From assembly GCA_037176705.1 (NCBI GenBank), contig CM073885.1, positions 221,290,290 through 221,354,289 of the forward strand: a DNA stretch of 64,000 nt, written 5' to 3'. A program made the position numbers and the translations under genes. Of the stretch, positions 1 to 12,400 are shown one piece after another. Every line of letters begins with the position of its first letter. Positions within the stretch are counted from its first letter, which is position 1. Under the pieces are notes generated by a model. The model worked only from the letters and a program-made list of their open reading frames with translations. It was not told the origin of the DNA and searched no databases. This DNA is from Molossus alvarezi. Taxonomy: Eukaryota > Chordata > Mammalia > Chiroptera > Molossidae.

Positions 1-958
1 TACTGGGTTTGGATAAAGTAAAAATGGTTTTTGGTAAGTAATTTATTTTAGATGCTCAAATTGAGATGATATACACCATCCTTCTATATTACTTGAAATG
101 GAAGCAAGCAGCCTGAAGGGAAAAAACACAACCAGCAATGTTCAGAAAGTCTGGACTATGTTCTAGCTGTCCCCCTGCAGCTTGGGGGGCCGCTCTGCAG
201 AGCCACCTTCCATGTCCGCAAGGCCCCACCGGGATGTCTGCCCGAGGAATGCATCAGCTACATTCTGCCTTGCTCATCTCTGTGGGATGCAGGCCCTGTT
301 TGACTGCCAGGATTTGGAGGAGCAAAGGCAAGCTAGAGTTACGTCCAATGAGGCGAATCTGCTGCTGCAGAAGCTGCCCGTCTGGGAGAGGCATTCCCCT
401 CAGATGGCTGGCCGCAGTAATGTGGAAGCTGCCATGAGGGCCTCTGTGAGTCAGGATTCTGTGAGTCAGGCAGCCTGAGGAGTGGTTGGTGTCGGGCTTG
501 GCCCCTGAGTCAGGGTGAGGAAGTAGTGGCTGGTGCTGCAAGGCTTATCTCCTGGAGGCCTGGGGCGGCTCAGGGTTCTCTGTTGGCAGGATGGGACAGA
601 CACCTCGTCGGGGAATCTGAAGGTTCTGTGGTTGGTACTGATTTGGAGGTGCTGCTCTGTGGTGGCTTGAATGACTCCCCTGCAAGGCTTGGTGGGGCAT
701 CTTCTGCTGGGATTTCTCCTAAGAAGGATTTCAGTCCACTTAGACACACCTCCAACTCCCCCATTTTGCAGATCAGGAGACTGAGGCCTGGGTAGTTTTC
801 TAAAATCATCTCAGTGCTTTAATAGCAGAATGGCAATACTATCCTGGTCAGGGTCACAGTGGTGCCCACTACACGAGTTTATCAGTGGCTTGAAATAATA
901 TTAAACCAATGGGATAAATCAGAGTCACTACCCCTCAATTTCCTTATCTGTATATGAT
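1..958. other. Intergenic sequence, no gene recognised
   Basis: I see no recognisable gene. Bases about 140-800 are richer in G+C than their surroundings and carry several overlapping open frames of 80-100 codons on both strands, but none gives a product I recognise. Bases about 740-800 resemble a MIR fragment in minus orientation (the 'GAGACTGAGGCCTGGG' stretch). Confidence 0.4.
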
Positions 959-959
959 T

Positions 960-1182
960 TACTGTATTCTAAGCATCACTATTCTAATCATTGTACATCC
1001 ATTAGGCCATTTAATCCTAATTAATCCAATGAGATAGGTATTATTGTCACTCTCATGTTAAAGATGAGAAAACTTGAGGCACAAAGAGGTTAAGCCGTGT
1101 GGCTAATAGGTGGCAGAGCCGTGATATAACCCAGTCAGCCAGCTCTAGACTTCTTGCTCCTAACCACTGGGCTAGGTGCGTT
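960..1182 (-). repeat. MIR SINE, minus orientation
   Basis: The stretch 'GATGAGAAAACTTGAGGCAC' followed by 'AGAGGTTAAG', then 'GGTGGCAGAGCCGTGATATA' and the closing 'CTAACCACTGGGCTAGG' is the reverse complement of the MIR body and tRNA-like head. It is diverged, as expected of this old mammalian family. Confidence 0.75.
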
Positions 1183-2329
1183 CTGACCCCTTGGCTGTCA
1201 ACTTATTGCTGACAACTTAAAGCTCCACAGAAGCATCCCTAAAATTCAATCATGTTGTGTAGGACAAAAGACTTGGTTAAATTTTTTTTCAAGGCAAAAT
1301 AAAGAGTCTGGGTGTTTTGGGATAATGCAGGGCACAGCCCAGTGTTCCCTGACCCGAGATGTGTGGTATGACTATGGATTAGAAGAGATCTAAGAAACAG
1401 ACCAACCACTTACAGTGTTCAACTTTGTTTGGGTGCCATTGCAAATAAGCAAACTGTATTTAAAAAAAAAAGGAAGAATAAACAACTGGGGAAATGTGAA
1501 CACTTGAATCTTTTTTTAAAAAGAGATAGATGCTAAATATTTAAAGATCATATGCTATCTGGGATTTGCTTCAAAACAGTGACAGAATGGGGAGTAAGTA
1601 GGGCTATAGCTGGAACAGAATCACCCACATTTGATTCTGTTGTGTATGTGTGGTGGTACATTCCAGTTTATTATATTCTCTGCTTTTGCTGGGAACCGTC
1701 CAATTAAAAAAGTTTTTAAAAATCATCCAGAATACATTTTTGTTTTATTCTCTCAGAAATGTCACAAGCACCATGGACCTACTTCACCGGGCTAGTGTGA
1801 AGAACAACAGTCGATGGGGAGAGAGTGTGTGGGACACTGCTTAAGATTCAGCTTCAAAGGGTGTCATTTATTTTAGGGTGATCCCAGGTGCTTAGTACGT
1901 TCTTCTAGACTGCATAAATGCATGAGCATATGAATGAACGAATGTGAATTAATTTGGTCAATAGTGAGGTGGAGAACCATTCTGTCACAATATCAGGAAT
2001 AGAATGTAATTTCTGGACCAAATATAATAAAATGATGTTTCCCATTTAAACAAATAGTGCATTACAGGCAGTTTTATCTACCACAATCATAACAAGGACC
2101 AAAATACTCATATACTGTTCCTCTTTACCCTGGTGGAGAAATTTACTAATACAAAAACCTTCACTCAGGTGCTACGTCCCCACCTCGGCACATCTCAGCG
2201 CCCACACTCTGAGTTCCACTGCCACTGATTTTTTTGCTAGCTCAGCCCAGCATCCATCCCAATTCTTCTCATTACCTAGCCCTGAGTTCCCTCTGAGGAA
2301 CCATCATTTCTCTATTCTCCTGTTCCCAA

Positions 2330-2645
2330 GATTGCCTGTAACCTACCCAACATAGCACAGCAGTCCTGTGGCCATAGCGATATTTTTAGGTATGGGCATT
2401 TGACTCAAACCCAGTCAACTGGGCCCAGTCAAAACTAGTCCTGGAACTTTCTATGAGTGACTAGAAAAGAGGCACACAAGTGCTTTTGGCCTTGAAGTTG
2501 TGAAGGGCCATACCTTCATGAAGGGAGAGCCTACTTGATAAAGCAGAGTGGACAGATATCAGATTCTGACATTATTTGAACCTCTGGATCCTGCTGTACC
2601 CGAAAGCCATATGCAGTGTGCCATGTGTGGTTTGCTAAAACTGAT
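2330..2645. repeat. Possible old LTR-type repeat remnant
   Basis: The segment around 'TTGAACCTCTGGATCCTGCT' with upstream 'TGACTCAAACCCAGTCAACT' resembles old mammalian MaLR/ERVL-type long terminal repeats. No coding part, primer site or paired LTR is seen. The family assignment is from memory and is weak. Confidence 0.3.
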
Positions 2646-3264
2646 TCTGAAATATTACCAGCACAGTCTTATAGCAGCAAATCACATATGGAATGAAGCC
2701 TAGTGTTGCTTGCTACGTGAAAAAGAAGAGTTATTAACTTTTATACTCCTGTATTTGATTAGAAACTACTATAGACGTAGACACAGAGTAAAAATAATCA
2801 GTTCTAGTGATTGGGTAAAGCATTAACAGAGATTAGGATCAATCTTCTTCTTATTCCATACATTCATCCTGAGAGCTGAGAGAAACCAGATAACTAGAGG
2901 AACTCCTGCGCAGGTGAAACCTTGAATACTTGAATGTCTTGCCTATGTATGTGGTAAGGTGACTTCACCCTGAGTGCTCAGCTGCTCTAGGTGTGTGTGG
3001 CAGAGGCATCAGGCAGATCCAGATTGTGGTAATGAGTAACTGTGGGCTCTCCCCAGCTTCAGACACAGGATGAGTTCACATTTTATCCTTTGACCTGTAA
3101 CTGCCCCAGTTCGATCTTCTGAATGGAACGATTGAAATCTAGCCTCCAGATACTGTGAATGTTCACAGCAATTCAACATTTAGTGAATAGAAGAAACCTC
3201 TGGGTCTGGCATTGTGGATCAGGGTTGATGACAATGTGCCTCCTTGTACAAGGATGAGAATATT
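2646..3264. other. Intergenic sequence, nothing recognised
   Basis: AT-rich single-copy-looking sequence with no open frame, RNA gene or repeat that I can name. Confidence 0.3.
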
Positions 3265-3440
3265 TATTGTTATACTTTGGGCAAGTTACATAACCTGTTT
3301 AATTTCCTCATCTGTAAAAGGAGAATAATAACAATACCTACCTCATGGGATTGTTGTGAGGTGAAATGAGTTAATTACATTTAAGCACTTGGAATAGAGA
3401 TCGGCAGCTTGCAAATGTTAGCTATCATTATTACTGAAAA
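3265..3440 (+). repeat. MIR SINE, plus orientation
   Basis: It carries the conserved MIR core in order: 'GGGCAAGTTACATAACCTG', 'CCTCATCTGTAAAAGGAGA', 'CCTACCTCATGGGATTGTTG', then 'AAATGAGTTAATTACAT'. The tRNA-like head is missing or too diverged to see. Confidence 0.8.
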
Positions 3441-3909
3441 TTCATAATTTTCTGCCTCAAATATTCCTCTAGAATCTGGATATCTGAAATAAAACAAAGA
3501 AAAGGCAGAAATATGAGGATTTATGAGTGTGCCACATTTCTCAGATATCAGTACTTTGAAGTCATGCTTTTTAGTTTTCTGAGGTATTGAGCTAATTGAA
3601 AAGCTGGATTGGAAGGCTCTCAGCAGAGAATGAGGGTGTTTTTGTTTGTGTGTGTGTGTTTGTTTTTAGGGTTCTGCTAGGTGACTAGTCACAGCTAACT
3701 AAAATCTGTAAACACAACTACCCAGACAGCAGTTTTTGTAAATCTCAATAGTTAAGCTGGCAAGGGTTTGAGAGAGTTCTTTGAAATATCCAAATTTCTT
3801 GGGAAATGGTAGCAATTCAAGACCTAGATCCAACTTACAATGTCTCAAGGAGATGATAAGGGTGATGATAACAAGCAACCACTAGTTTTTCAGAGAAAAA
3901 ATGTTTTTT

Positions 3910-4385
3910 ATTTAAATACATAGAATGCTGTTATTACAATTTCCTTAATTTCCTTACCCTCTCTCCCTGCCTGCATTTCCCTTCCTCTTTCCTCTCTGTC
4001 TTTGTCACAGAACTATATGCTCCCCCCTTCAGAAGCACTTTACAGTTGGCAGATATCCTTCAATTCCCCTTTCTGTATATTTACACACACATGCAATTAG
4101 AAATTATTTTGTAGGTGGATTTAACAGTTTTTCTATAAACAGGGTATTTTGGGTTGTCCTCTACATTACTTCTTCTCACTTAAAATGTCTTTTCTCTCCA
4201 TGCCAGTGCATATAGATCCCTCTCTTTCTGTTGAATTGTGGCTTATTACAGCACTATATGGGCGCATAATAGTTTTATTTCTTCATTCACTGCATGATGG
4301 AATTTGGGTTGCTTTCCATTTTCTGTTCTCACAAACAACCCTCCCATAACCTCCTTTGGGCATATGTAGAGTTCCTGTGCCATGA
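3910..4385. repeat. Unclassified old repeat-like segment
   Basis: This stretch has the look of an old interspersed repeat: 'GAATTGTGGCTTATTACAGC', 'GATGGAATTTGGGTTGCTTT' and 'CACAAACAACCCTCCCATAA' resemble the antisense 3' part of old LINE or DNA elements. I cannot assign the family. An open frame at 4149-4349 is a chance frame inside it. Confidence 0.3.
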
Positions 4386-5315
4386 GGCACATTTAAAAAT
4401 AACTTGCCCAAACTAGTTTTAGATTTAAATTATAGAATACATTTTTATTTCACTCTAAAATTTCCCAGTCTCTATGGATAGCCACATTTTATTGCTGGTT
4501 AAAAGCACTTCCCATCTTTTCAACAAAATATGGCCAGATAATGGTGATGGCCACAAAAAAAAGGTGAAATGTACATCTCAGTAAGACACACCCTGCTTAA
4601 GACTCATCTACAAGTGTCATAATGAGAGTGGCACCAAAACGTTTCTTGAAGTGCTCAGGATGTCAATGGTAGTTTCCTTTAGCTGTGTAGCCTGGAACAT
4701 TTTGTACCATTACAAAATCTCTTTCAAAAACACCAGTCCCCTTCATTTTTAAATTGTATGTTGACTAGTTTGCTAGCAAGTCTGCAGTGGAATGCCTGTC
4801 TCCACAGGTGCTCATCACCAGTATTTGTGGTTAGCATTCTGCACAGCCTGTACATTTTGCTATCTCTGTTTAATAAAACACTGTGTTTTCAAAAGCATGA
4901 GGCCCAGATCTGCTGGGTCAGATGTGATGTTATCTTTCAACTGCACAAAGCTCTACCATAAGCATTCAAGAAGTTTGTTATCTGACACAATCTGTCCAGG
5001 ACTCTTCTGCTGTCAACTGACCACAGACCAATGAGCTAAGGTTAATCCAAAGATGGCCCGTTTAGTGACTGGGTACTCAGAGACAGCTATTCAAAATCAC
5101 TGCTCTGTGAACTCCTTTTTAATTGTCCAGAATGAAATAAGGTGTATGTTCCAGAATGTAAATTAACATACTGTTCCACTCACTGAGAAAGTCTTGCTAT
5201 GGAAAAAACTGTAGTTGATTTACATTCTGGTGCAAACTCCTTAACTTGTATACTCATCTGGGAACCACATTTGCATAGCACTTCTAAGGTGCTGTATGAA
5301 GTTGAATGAATTAAT

Positions 5316-5317
5316 GA

Positions 5318-5377
<60 letters not shown>
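5316..5377 (+). repeat. (GAAA)n tetranucleotide microsatellite
   Basis: About 15 uninterrupted GAAA units, then a degenerate end (GAGAAAGATAGAT). On the minus strand the array reads as TTTC units and creates an open frame rich in F, L and S, which is not a gene. Confidence 0.95.
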
Positions 5378-5689
5378 GAAAGATAGATCTAAGATGGACT
5401 AAATGGTTTCTCGGGGTGGAGGTGGGAGAATAGAGAGGGGGATGGTGATTAAATAAAATATTCTCTTTCAATGGGAAAACGACCCTTCCTTGCCTTTGAG
5501 CTGCCACAGGGAGAGAGTTATTTAAGGCACCAATAGCCTACCTGGCTGCTGTTGCCAGTACCTCTGTCATTTCCTATCAAACGCATCTCCCCTTCTTACT
5601 CTTTGCCCTTCTTCCTGTTAACTCTGGCATGGGATTTAAAGACAGAAAAACGATATACAGAGGGATCATTTTATGCTCTATGTTTTACA

Positions 5690-5862
5690 CAGAATTAAAT
5701 ACAATTCTCACAATTGGGCGAGGAAGGTATTATTATCCACACTGTAAATGCTTAGAGGTTCAGTTAACTTGGCCCAGGTCCCACATGTAATAAAGTGGCA
5801 GATTTGGGACTGGAACCCAGGTCTGTCTGATGCTCTCCTGGGTAGTTTGGTCTCTCATTGAC
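5690..5862 (-). repeat. MIR SINE, minus orientation
   Basis: The order 'CTTAGAGGTTCAGTTAACTT', 'GGCCCAGGTCCCACATGTAA', 'AAGTGGCAGATTTGGGACTG' and 'GAACCCAGGTCTGTCTGA' is the reverse complement of a MIR core, moderately diverged. Confidence 0.75.
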
Positions 5863-6650
5863 ATTTCCAAGGAGGGTGCTAATAGAATCCAGATCCTAGG
5901 ACAGAACTTTAAAAATGCACACAACACACTCCTGATCTATTTTGGAACTTTGAGGATCCATTAGTTTCATAGTCTTGGTGCCTCCTTTAATTGCCATAGT
6001 CCTGCCAATTGCCCACTTCTCTGTATTTGTGTTATATACTTGTGTATGAGGCTTTGAAAGCATTACATGCAATAGGTTAGTACATTAATTATGTTAGTCT
6101 ATCAACTTTATGTATCTAAGACAAATAAATATTATGTAAATGAGACTTAATGAGACTCAAACACTTAAATTTTTAGATGCTGCGCTATGCTGAGCATGTG
6201 TGTCCTCCAATAGAGCAGTGCACACTGAGAAGAAAGGCATCAGGGGCTTACATCAGTAAAACTTTAAGGGAGGAATGTCCAGTGACCAGGGGCATGTGAG
6301 GACATCCCCCCTGAAGTACAAGACACAACTTGCATCTCACTAGGAAGGTGGAAGCACAGCACTTAATAGGCCTCTCTGGGTTCTGAAGGCAGCACCTTTC
6401 ATTCACACCTAAGAACAGTGCTCTCTGCTCTATACTGGGTGACATGCAAGGCTGCCAGTTTTGAGGGAGGCCCAGAGCAGGAAAGGGGTCTGTGATGCCA
6501 CTTGGGTCATCTAACCTAGTAGACTATCTGTGGAGGGAAAAATGTGGAAGAATAAAGCAAAACCACTGTATATAAACTCTTGATTTTTCTGTTCACTTCA
6601 TCAAATAACTAAATGTATAAAAACCACATAGAGCACATTACTAAAGAAAA
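5863..6650. other. Intergenic sequence, nothing recognised
   Basis: No gene, RNA gene or nameable repeat. Short open frames here, such as 6248-6445 on the minus strand, show no domain or composition that suggests coding. Confidence 0.3.
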
Positions 6651-6654
6651 ATAT

Positions 6655-6660
6655 TTTATT
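6655..6660 (-). terminator. THAP6: Candidate distal poly(A) signal of THAP6
   Basis: On the minus strand this reads AATAAA, followed downstream by a G/T-containing stretch (TAGTAATGTGCTC). It is one of several AATAAA/ATTAAA-type hexamers below the THAP6 stop codon. It was picked because the 2.5 kb between it and the stop is almost free of repeats. Which signal is used cannot be decided from sequence. Confidence 0.3.
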
Positions 6661-9148
6661 TTTCAAATAGATAATGGATTCTTCACCCCTCAATTATTTC
6701 TGTAACAATTTTATCTTTTTATTAAAACTAAATATACATATTTTAATACATTTCATCTTTTCTCAAATTAAGGACTATGCTATACTTGTGATTGTCTCGA
6801 GCAACCAAAGTCTAAAGATTTAAACTTGATATGGAGAAAAATGTCACGTCAAGTCCTCCGTACCTGATTTGATGCTGAGGTTGAACTGGTGTATTGGTTT
6901 GTTTAGAGGCCACTCCAAGCTTTAAAGCAAAGTAAAATCCTTAGGTTGGCCTTGGTTGCTTGAGGAACCTCTGGATGGGGGATGACTGGTTTTGCTCTGC
7001 ACAGGACAGTTATTCCCCAGGCTAAGAACTGTTTTCTGGGAACAGTGGACTGAGGTATATATACTCTATTCAGGCATCTGTTTGTGGTGGCAGGTGGGGA
7101 GGGCCTTATTTATGTCCTATTTCTATTGGTAATCATTTCTCCAGAAAAATAAAGAGCAAATGGGTAGCTCCATGTCATTGATGATACCAATATTTTCCCC
7201 ACAGTTATCTCTCGCTCAGTGATACTAAGACCAATGAAAAAGAACACAGGGGTTGAATTCACTGTGAACACAAGAAGTAAAAGTGACTGGCATCTGTGAT
7301 AGTGGCAGAATCTAAGACTTGACTTTTACAAAGGTCTCCTGGGCTTGATTTATTCTAAGCAGCCTGTAAAGAGCTAGAATTTGCACACACTGTTTTGGAT
7401 CTATCCTTTTACTTTTTTCCACTGTCCACTGACTTTAATTTTTACACTCAAAATAGGGCGAGGAAAAAAATCTCTATCTCTTTTACAGAATCGCCATAAA
7501 ACCTACGATCATATTCAAATTTCCCATTTAAAGGGTCCTTTATGAATTCAAAATTAAATAACAAAAATAAATAGTGGGTAGCTAATGAGGTTTTTTTTTA
7601 AGGTAGTAAAAATATATGACCTCAGTCATTTCTTAGCATAATGTTAATCTGTCAAATGTGGGTAAAATCCCATTCAGAGGAAAGGTTTGGAATCCTACAT
7701 AAAAATATAACATGCATTAAACCAGAAAATTCTTAAATATAAAAAATTCAAGTGACCTTATCCTTATTGATATTAATATAACACAAATAAAATTATAATG
7801 AACATTTTAGCACAAAATGTAGTTCATTTCTAGTTAACACAATGAAATAATTGATAATCAAATTCTAACTATTACAGCATGGATGTCTGAATGAAATTCA
7901 TATATTTACATATGCTTCAAAGTAGAATTTGACCTTGGGCTAGTAAATTTTATTCTAATCCACAGTATTTATGACTCTTAATTTCAATTGCTTTCACTAA
8001 GAAATTGGGAGAACACCAAAATTTCTGACATTTGGATTAATCAGAAAATAGTCGAGTTATTATCTGTATATCCAGTAAGAAACTATTCTAAAGCTGCTGT
8101 TTTTCTTACCTATTTCTCTAAATAAAAGCTCTTGGATGGTAATCTACTCTTCTAATTAAAGGAAAATATTGTTACTCCTTCTCCAATTCCTATTTCAACT
8201 GGAAGAGCCACATCATTATTTTTTAATGGTTTCTTCTTATTTTATATTTTTAAAATGTCAGCAGTATTACTTTCTGTAACATTCAGAACAGCATTAAAAA
8301 TATTCATTTAGTACTGGCACTCAGATTTTGAAGATACACCTTTATGATGAAGTAACAGTCATAAAACAAAATGTTCAGAAGAACTGTCAGAGTAACTAGC
8401 TATTTAAAAAGTCAGATTTATGACCCTTTCTAAAAATTTTAAAGCTATGCAGGTTTAGATCAAAGTGCTTCTAGTGAGAAAGAATAATGTACTGTACTGA
8501 AAAACTGAGACCTTGTCAGGGTCTTCTTAACTTGTCTCTGGGCAACTTTAAAAGCCAAAAGATCTGTACCATATGCTGTTCTCAGGGTCAGTACCATGGG
8601 ATGTCTTATAACAAGATCTTTTGGTATTACTGATAACGAAAGCATCTTGGATTGGATCCAAGATTGACATGTGTTATAAGTAAATTTTGCTATATAGTAA
8701 GATATGCTTAAAGTACAATTCAACAAATTTACAATAAAGAACACCTAAGTAAATAATAATCAAAGTACTCCTTTGAAGTAAAAAATCTGATGCTGCTGAA
8801 AAGTGTTTAATTCCTACTACTACAGCTTAACATGGCTGATTTGATCTCATTTCCTTAGGAGGAATTTTTTTTGATCTTTTAACATCTTACAATAGTAACC
8901 TGGAACTAGTTTAGGTCTATAAAAACATAATTGTCACAGGTCACACAAAAACATGATAACTAGCACAAGTTTCTGCATGTCTTCCAAAAAAAAGTCCTTG
9001 GATAACAACTATATATAATGCATAATGTTGCAGAGAATCCAAAGAAGTACTATAAATGATGGATAGTATTTAATGATGGTAAATAACAATTATTTTCTAA
9101 AAAGCTGAACCAATGTCAACTTTAGATAAAACATAACATAAAATTATT
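6661..9148 (-). other. THAP6: Repeat-poor region downstream of THAP6 stop; possible 3' UTR
   Basis: This AT-rich stretch follows the THAP6 stop codon on the minus strand and contains no SINE or LINE copy that I can recognise. That is striking, because nearly every other 2-kb block here has one. It has several possible poly(A) hexamers on the minus strand (for example near 7350 and 7955). The likeliest reading is one long or several alternative 3' UTRs. The open frame 8460-8744 (minus) has no recognisable product. Confidence 0.4.
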
Positions 9149-9403
9149 TCATGAAATATAGTCTCGTTCTATGCTCTCCTGACAGTACTCCCAACAGAAA
9201 GCTTCCAGTCTATTTGCTGTTTCTTGGCTGATGAGACATTGATCCTTTAATTCCCTGATAGTCTTCCTCAATGATTTTTGGAAACGTTTTTCTCGGTCTA
9301 AAACACTCCGCAGACTTTTCTTGGTATCCTCTAGCTCGCTGATCACATGATCTAATTTATGTTTAAGTTTCTTTGGACTGTCCGTTACACTGTAGCTATG
9401 TTC
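9149..9403 (-). CDS. THAP6: THAP6 last coding exon (coiled coil, stop)
   Basis: The acceptor on the minus strand is TTTTTAG before GAACATAGC, and the exon ends in TGA at 9149-9151. It encodes residues 139-222, starting exactly at the EHSY HCF-1-binding-type motif and continuing through the coiled coil ('DREKRFQKSLRKTIRELKDQ') to the C-terminal YIS. The phase is 0 and agrees with the previous exon. Confidence 0.96.
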   Translation of the reverse strand, partial: EHSYSVTDSPKKLKHKLDHVISELEDTKKSLRSVLDREKRFQKSLRKTIRELKDQCLISQETANRLEAFCWEYCQESIERDYIS

Positions 9404-12400
9404 CTAAAAATATAAACACCAAGTTAGTAGAACAGACAGACAAGCAGTTAGCTAAAAGCTTATAACTAGGCCTCAGATGTTTCTCCATTTACTGTGCTTA
9501 GAGAAGACCTTTAAGTTGGTGACAGTAAGAGGTTTAAAGAACGTAAGAAGAGGATAAAGTTGGAAGCAGTATTTCAGGTGCCTAGGGTCTCCTTCTTTTG
9601 TCAATGGTTAGGCAGACTGGAGGAGTGCAGAATGCTATGGATGGGATGAATTTCTCATTTGGAAGTAGGTATCTGCTTATGAACACCATGACATTCATAA
9701 TGACTATACAACTTCGCTCCTTAAGTGTGGGGCTACTAAGTTTAAATTTTACCAATCAAACAAACTTATACTGTTAAACTTGTAACTGAGTTACTTTATT
9801 TTGATGAATATTTGACTTTATAAGAGGAGACAGGACAGGAGCACTGACTAAAGCAGGTCCTCATGCTGGGTGTTAAGGGTTTAAGAGAGGACTCTGGCCT
9901 TGCATTTTTGGGTGGGGGGAGTAGAAGGAAGGTAGGGGGAGAGAGAGAGAGAGAGAGGAACATTGATGTGAGACAAGCACATGGATTGGTTGCCTACCAC
10001 ACATGCCACAACTAGGGTGGGGATGACACTTGCACCCAAAGCATGTGCCTTTGACCAGGAATCGAACCCACCCACAACTCTTCTGTGTGTGCCACACTCT
10101 AATCACTGAGCCACACTGGCCAGGGCAGGCCTTGGATTTTTAAAGGGATAATTTAAGTTTTCTAATATTTATTATGATTATGCTTATGTTTGCTGGGTAT
10201 ACATTTTTTTCCTTTGGAAATAGAAAAAATAACACTGACATTTATAATGGCACTATAAAATAATTTTGAAAAGCTTTTATTTAATATTAAAATTAGTGAA
10301 AAGGATTTTTGCTTCCATCCAAAATGAAATAAAAGATACTGGATTGACTCTTATCTAAAAAAACCAACACATGGCCAAAGATATCAAAAGTTTTGAGATA
10401 AAGGACATCAGTCAAGAAAGGAAGAGATTATGGAGAGATGGGAAACACATAGATGAGCCCTATGGTCACCCTGGCTTACTGCCTTGAGAGAGTTTCTAGG
10501 TCTTAGTGCAAGGAGGGGAAACACAAGCAGAGCTCAGTGGACTGAGTTGAAAAGATAGTGCAAAGCATCCAGGGAGACTAAAGTGGCTACAGTTCACAGG
10601 ACGCAGAACTAGAGAGGAGAGATCTTCACAGAGATCCACAGAGGCTCCTCTACAGTATTACTCTGAGTAAGATGAGAGCATGTATGTAGGAAACTGCTCA
10701 AGGCTGATGAATGAACAACTAAACAGATTAAGAGTGCCCTGTACTCACAGGGCAGAGCCATTATTTCCACCAGCCAGACTAGAATGCCTCAAGATTCACG
10801 GGCACGGAACAGAGGATACAAAAGGGTCTTGCCTCAGTAGCGGAGAACAAAAAGCCCTACACTGAGCACTATTCAGGTCCTGCCCACCAAAGCAAACTCT
10901 GAAAGGATCAAACTGTTTCCAAATAACTTAACTGCACCCCAGAACAAAGCCCAAGAATACAGGATACAAAACTATCCAGTACCTAGCTAAGTAAAATCCA
11001 GTGTGAGGCACACAAAACTTACCAGGCCTGCAGAGAAGCAGGAAAATATGAGAAATAATAAGATATAAACCAATACATAGAAACCAACCCAGATGCAAAT
11101 GTTAGACTTAGATAAGGGAATTGAGAAAATTACTAAAACTGTATTCTATATGTTCATAAAGTACAGTCATGAAACATATAAAAAATAAAATAGAACATCT
11201 AGAAATAAAAACTATAATGTGTGAGGTAAAAAACATGTTGGAGGGAGTTAATGGCAGATTAGACATTTTAGAAGAAAACATTACTGAAGGTGAAGATATA
11301 GCAATCGAACTGTCCATAATGGACTTTAAAGATATATATAAGTTGAAAGAATTTATCACCAGCATGGCTGCCCTGTAAGAAGTGTTAAAGTAAGAATGAT
11401 ACCAGATGAAAACAAGATGGACTTACACAAAGGAATGAAAAGCCTTCGCAGTGGTAACTACATGGGTAACATAAAATTTTTTCTTATTTAAATCTCTTTA
11501 AAAGATAATTTATGACTTAAACAAAAACAGTAATAATGTAGTGTGGGGTTCATAGCATATGTAAAAATGAAATGTATGATAAGCAACAGCACAGAAGTTG
11601 GAGAGGAGAAATAAAAGTATACTATTGTAAGATTCTTTTTTTTTAAATCCTCATCTGAGGATATTTTTGATATTTTGTTCAGATAGAGTGGGAGGGAGAG
11701 AGAGAGAGAAACATCGATGTGAAAGGGACACATCGAGTGGTTGCCACCCACACGACCCAACCAGGGCCAGGGACAAACTGCAACCGAGGTACGCACCCCT
11801 AGAGGGAACTGAACCCGGGTCTCTCTGGACCACAGGCTGACGCTCTAACTGCTGAGACAAACCAGCCAGGGCTGTAAGATTCTTATACTAAATGTTAAGT
11901 AGATTAATATCCCTTATCATGTAGCCTATGACAAGTTAAAAATGGATTCTACAGACCTAAAAGCAACTACTAAAATAAAACAGAGTTATAGCTAATGAGT
12001 GGGAAAAAAAAAAGGAGGGTGATAAATGGAATCATAAAAGCATTAATTTTTAAAAACCCAGAAAAAGAAGGGGAACAAAGAATATAAATGGATGATTACA
12101 GATTATTTGTGAGTAAGATTACTAAACCAAACTACATCAATAATCACATTAAGTATAAAGGGTTTAAAAAATCCTACTAAAAGGCAGACATTATCAAGTT
12201 AGATTAAAAAATTAAAGATCCAAAAGTATATGCTGCCTACAAACTATGTACTTCCAAGATAAAAAGACGTAAAAAAGCTGAAAGTAAAGGAGTGGAAAAA
12301 GATAAACTATGGTAACACTAATAAAAAAAGCTAGAGTGGGTATATTACTATCAAAGTAAATTTCAGAGCAAAAAATATTACCATGGTTAAAGAAGGCCAT

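Noticed and set aside
138..809. Several overlapping open frames in a G+C-richer stretch
   Set aside because: Frames run on both strands with no recognisable domain and no splice-site pattern that links them. Part of it (740-800) looks like MIR. A distant exon of a neighbouring gene cannot be excluded but is not supported.
5241..5507. Minus-strand open frame with FLSF repeats
   Set aside because: It is the (GAAA)n microsatellite read in one frame.
1..9148. Search for ODAPH, the next gene beyond THAP6 in human as I recall it
   Set aside because: No recognisable secreted acidic protein exon or signal peptide frame was found. The gene probably lies outside the window.
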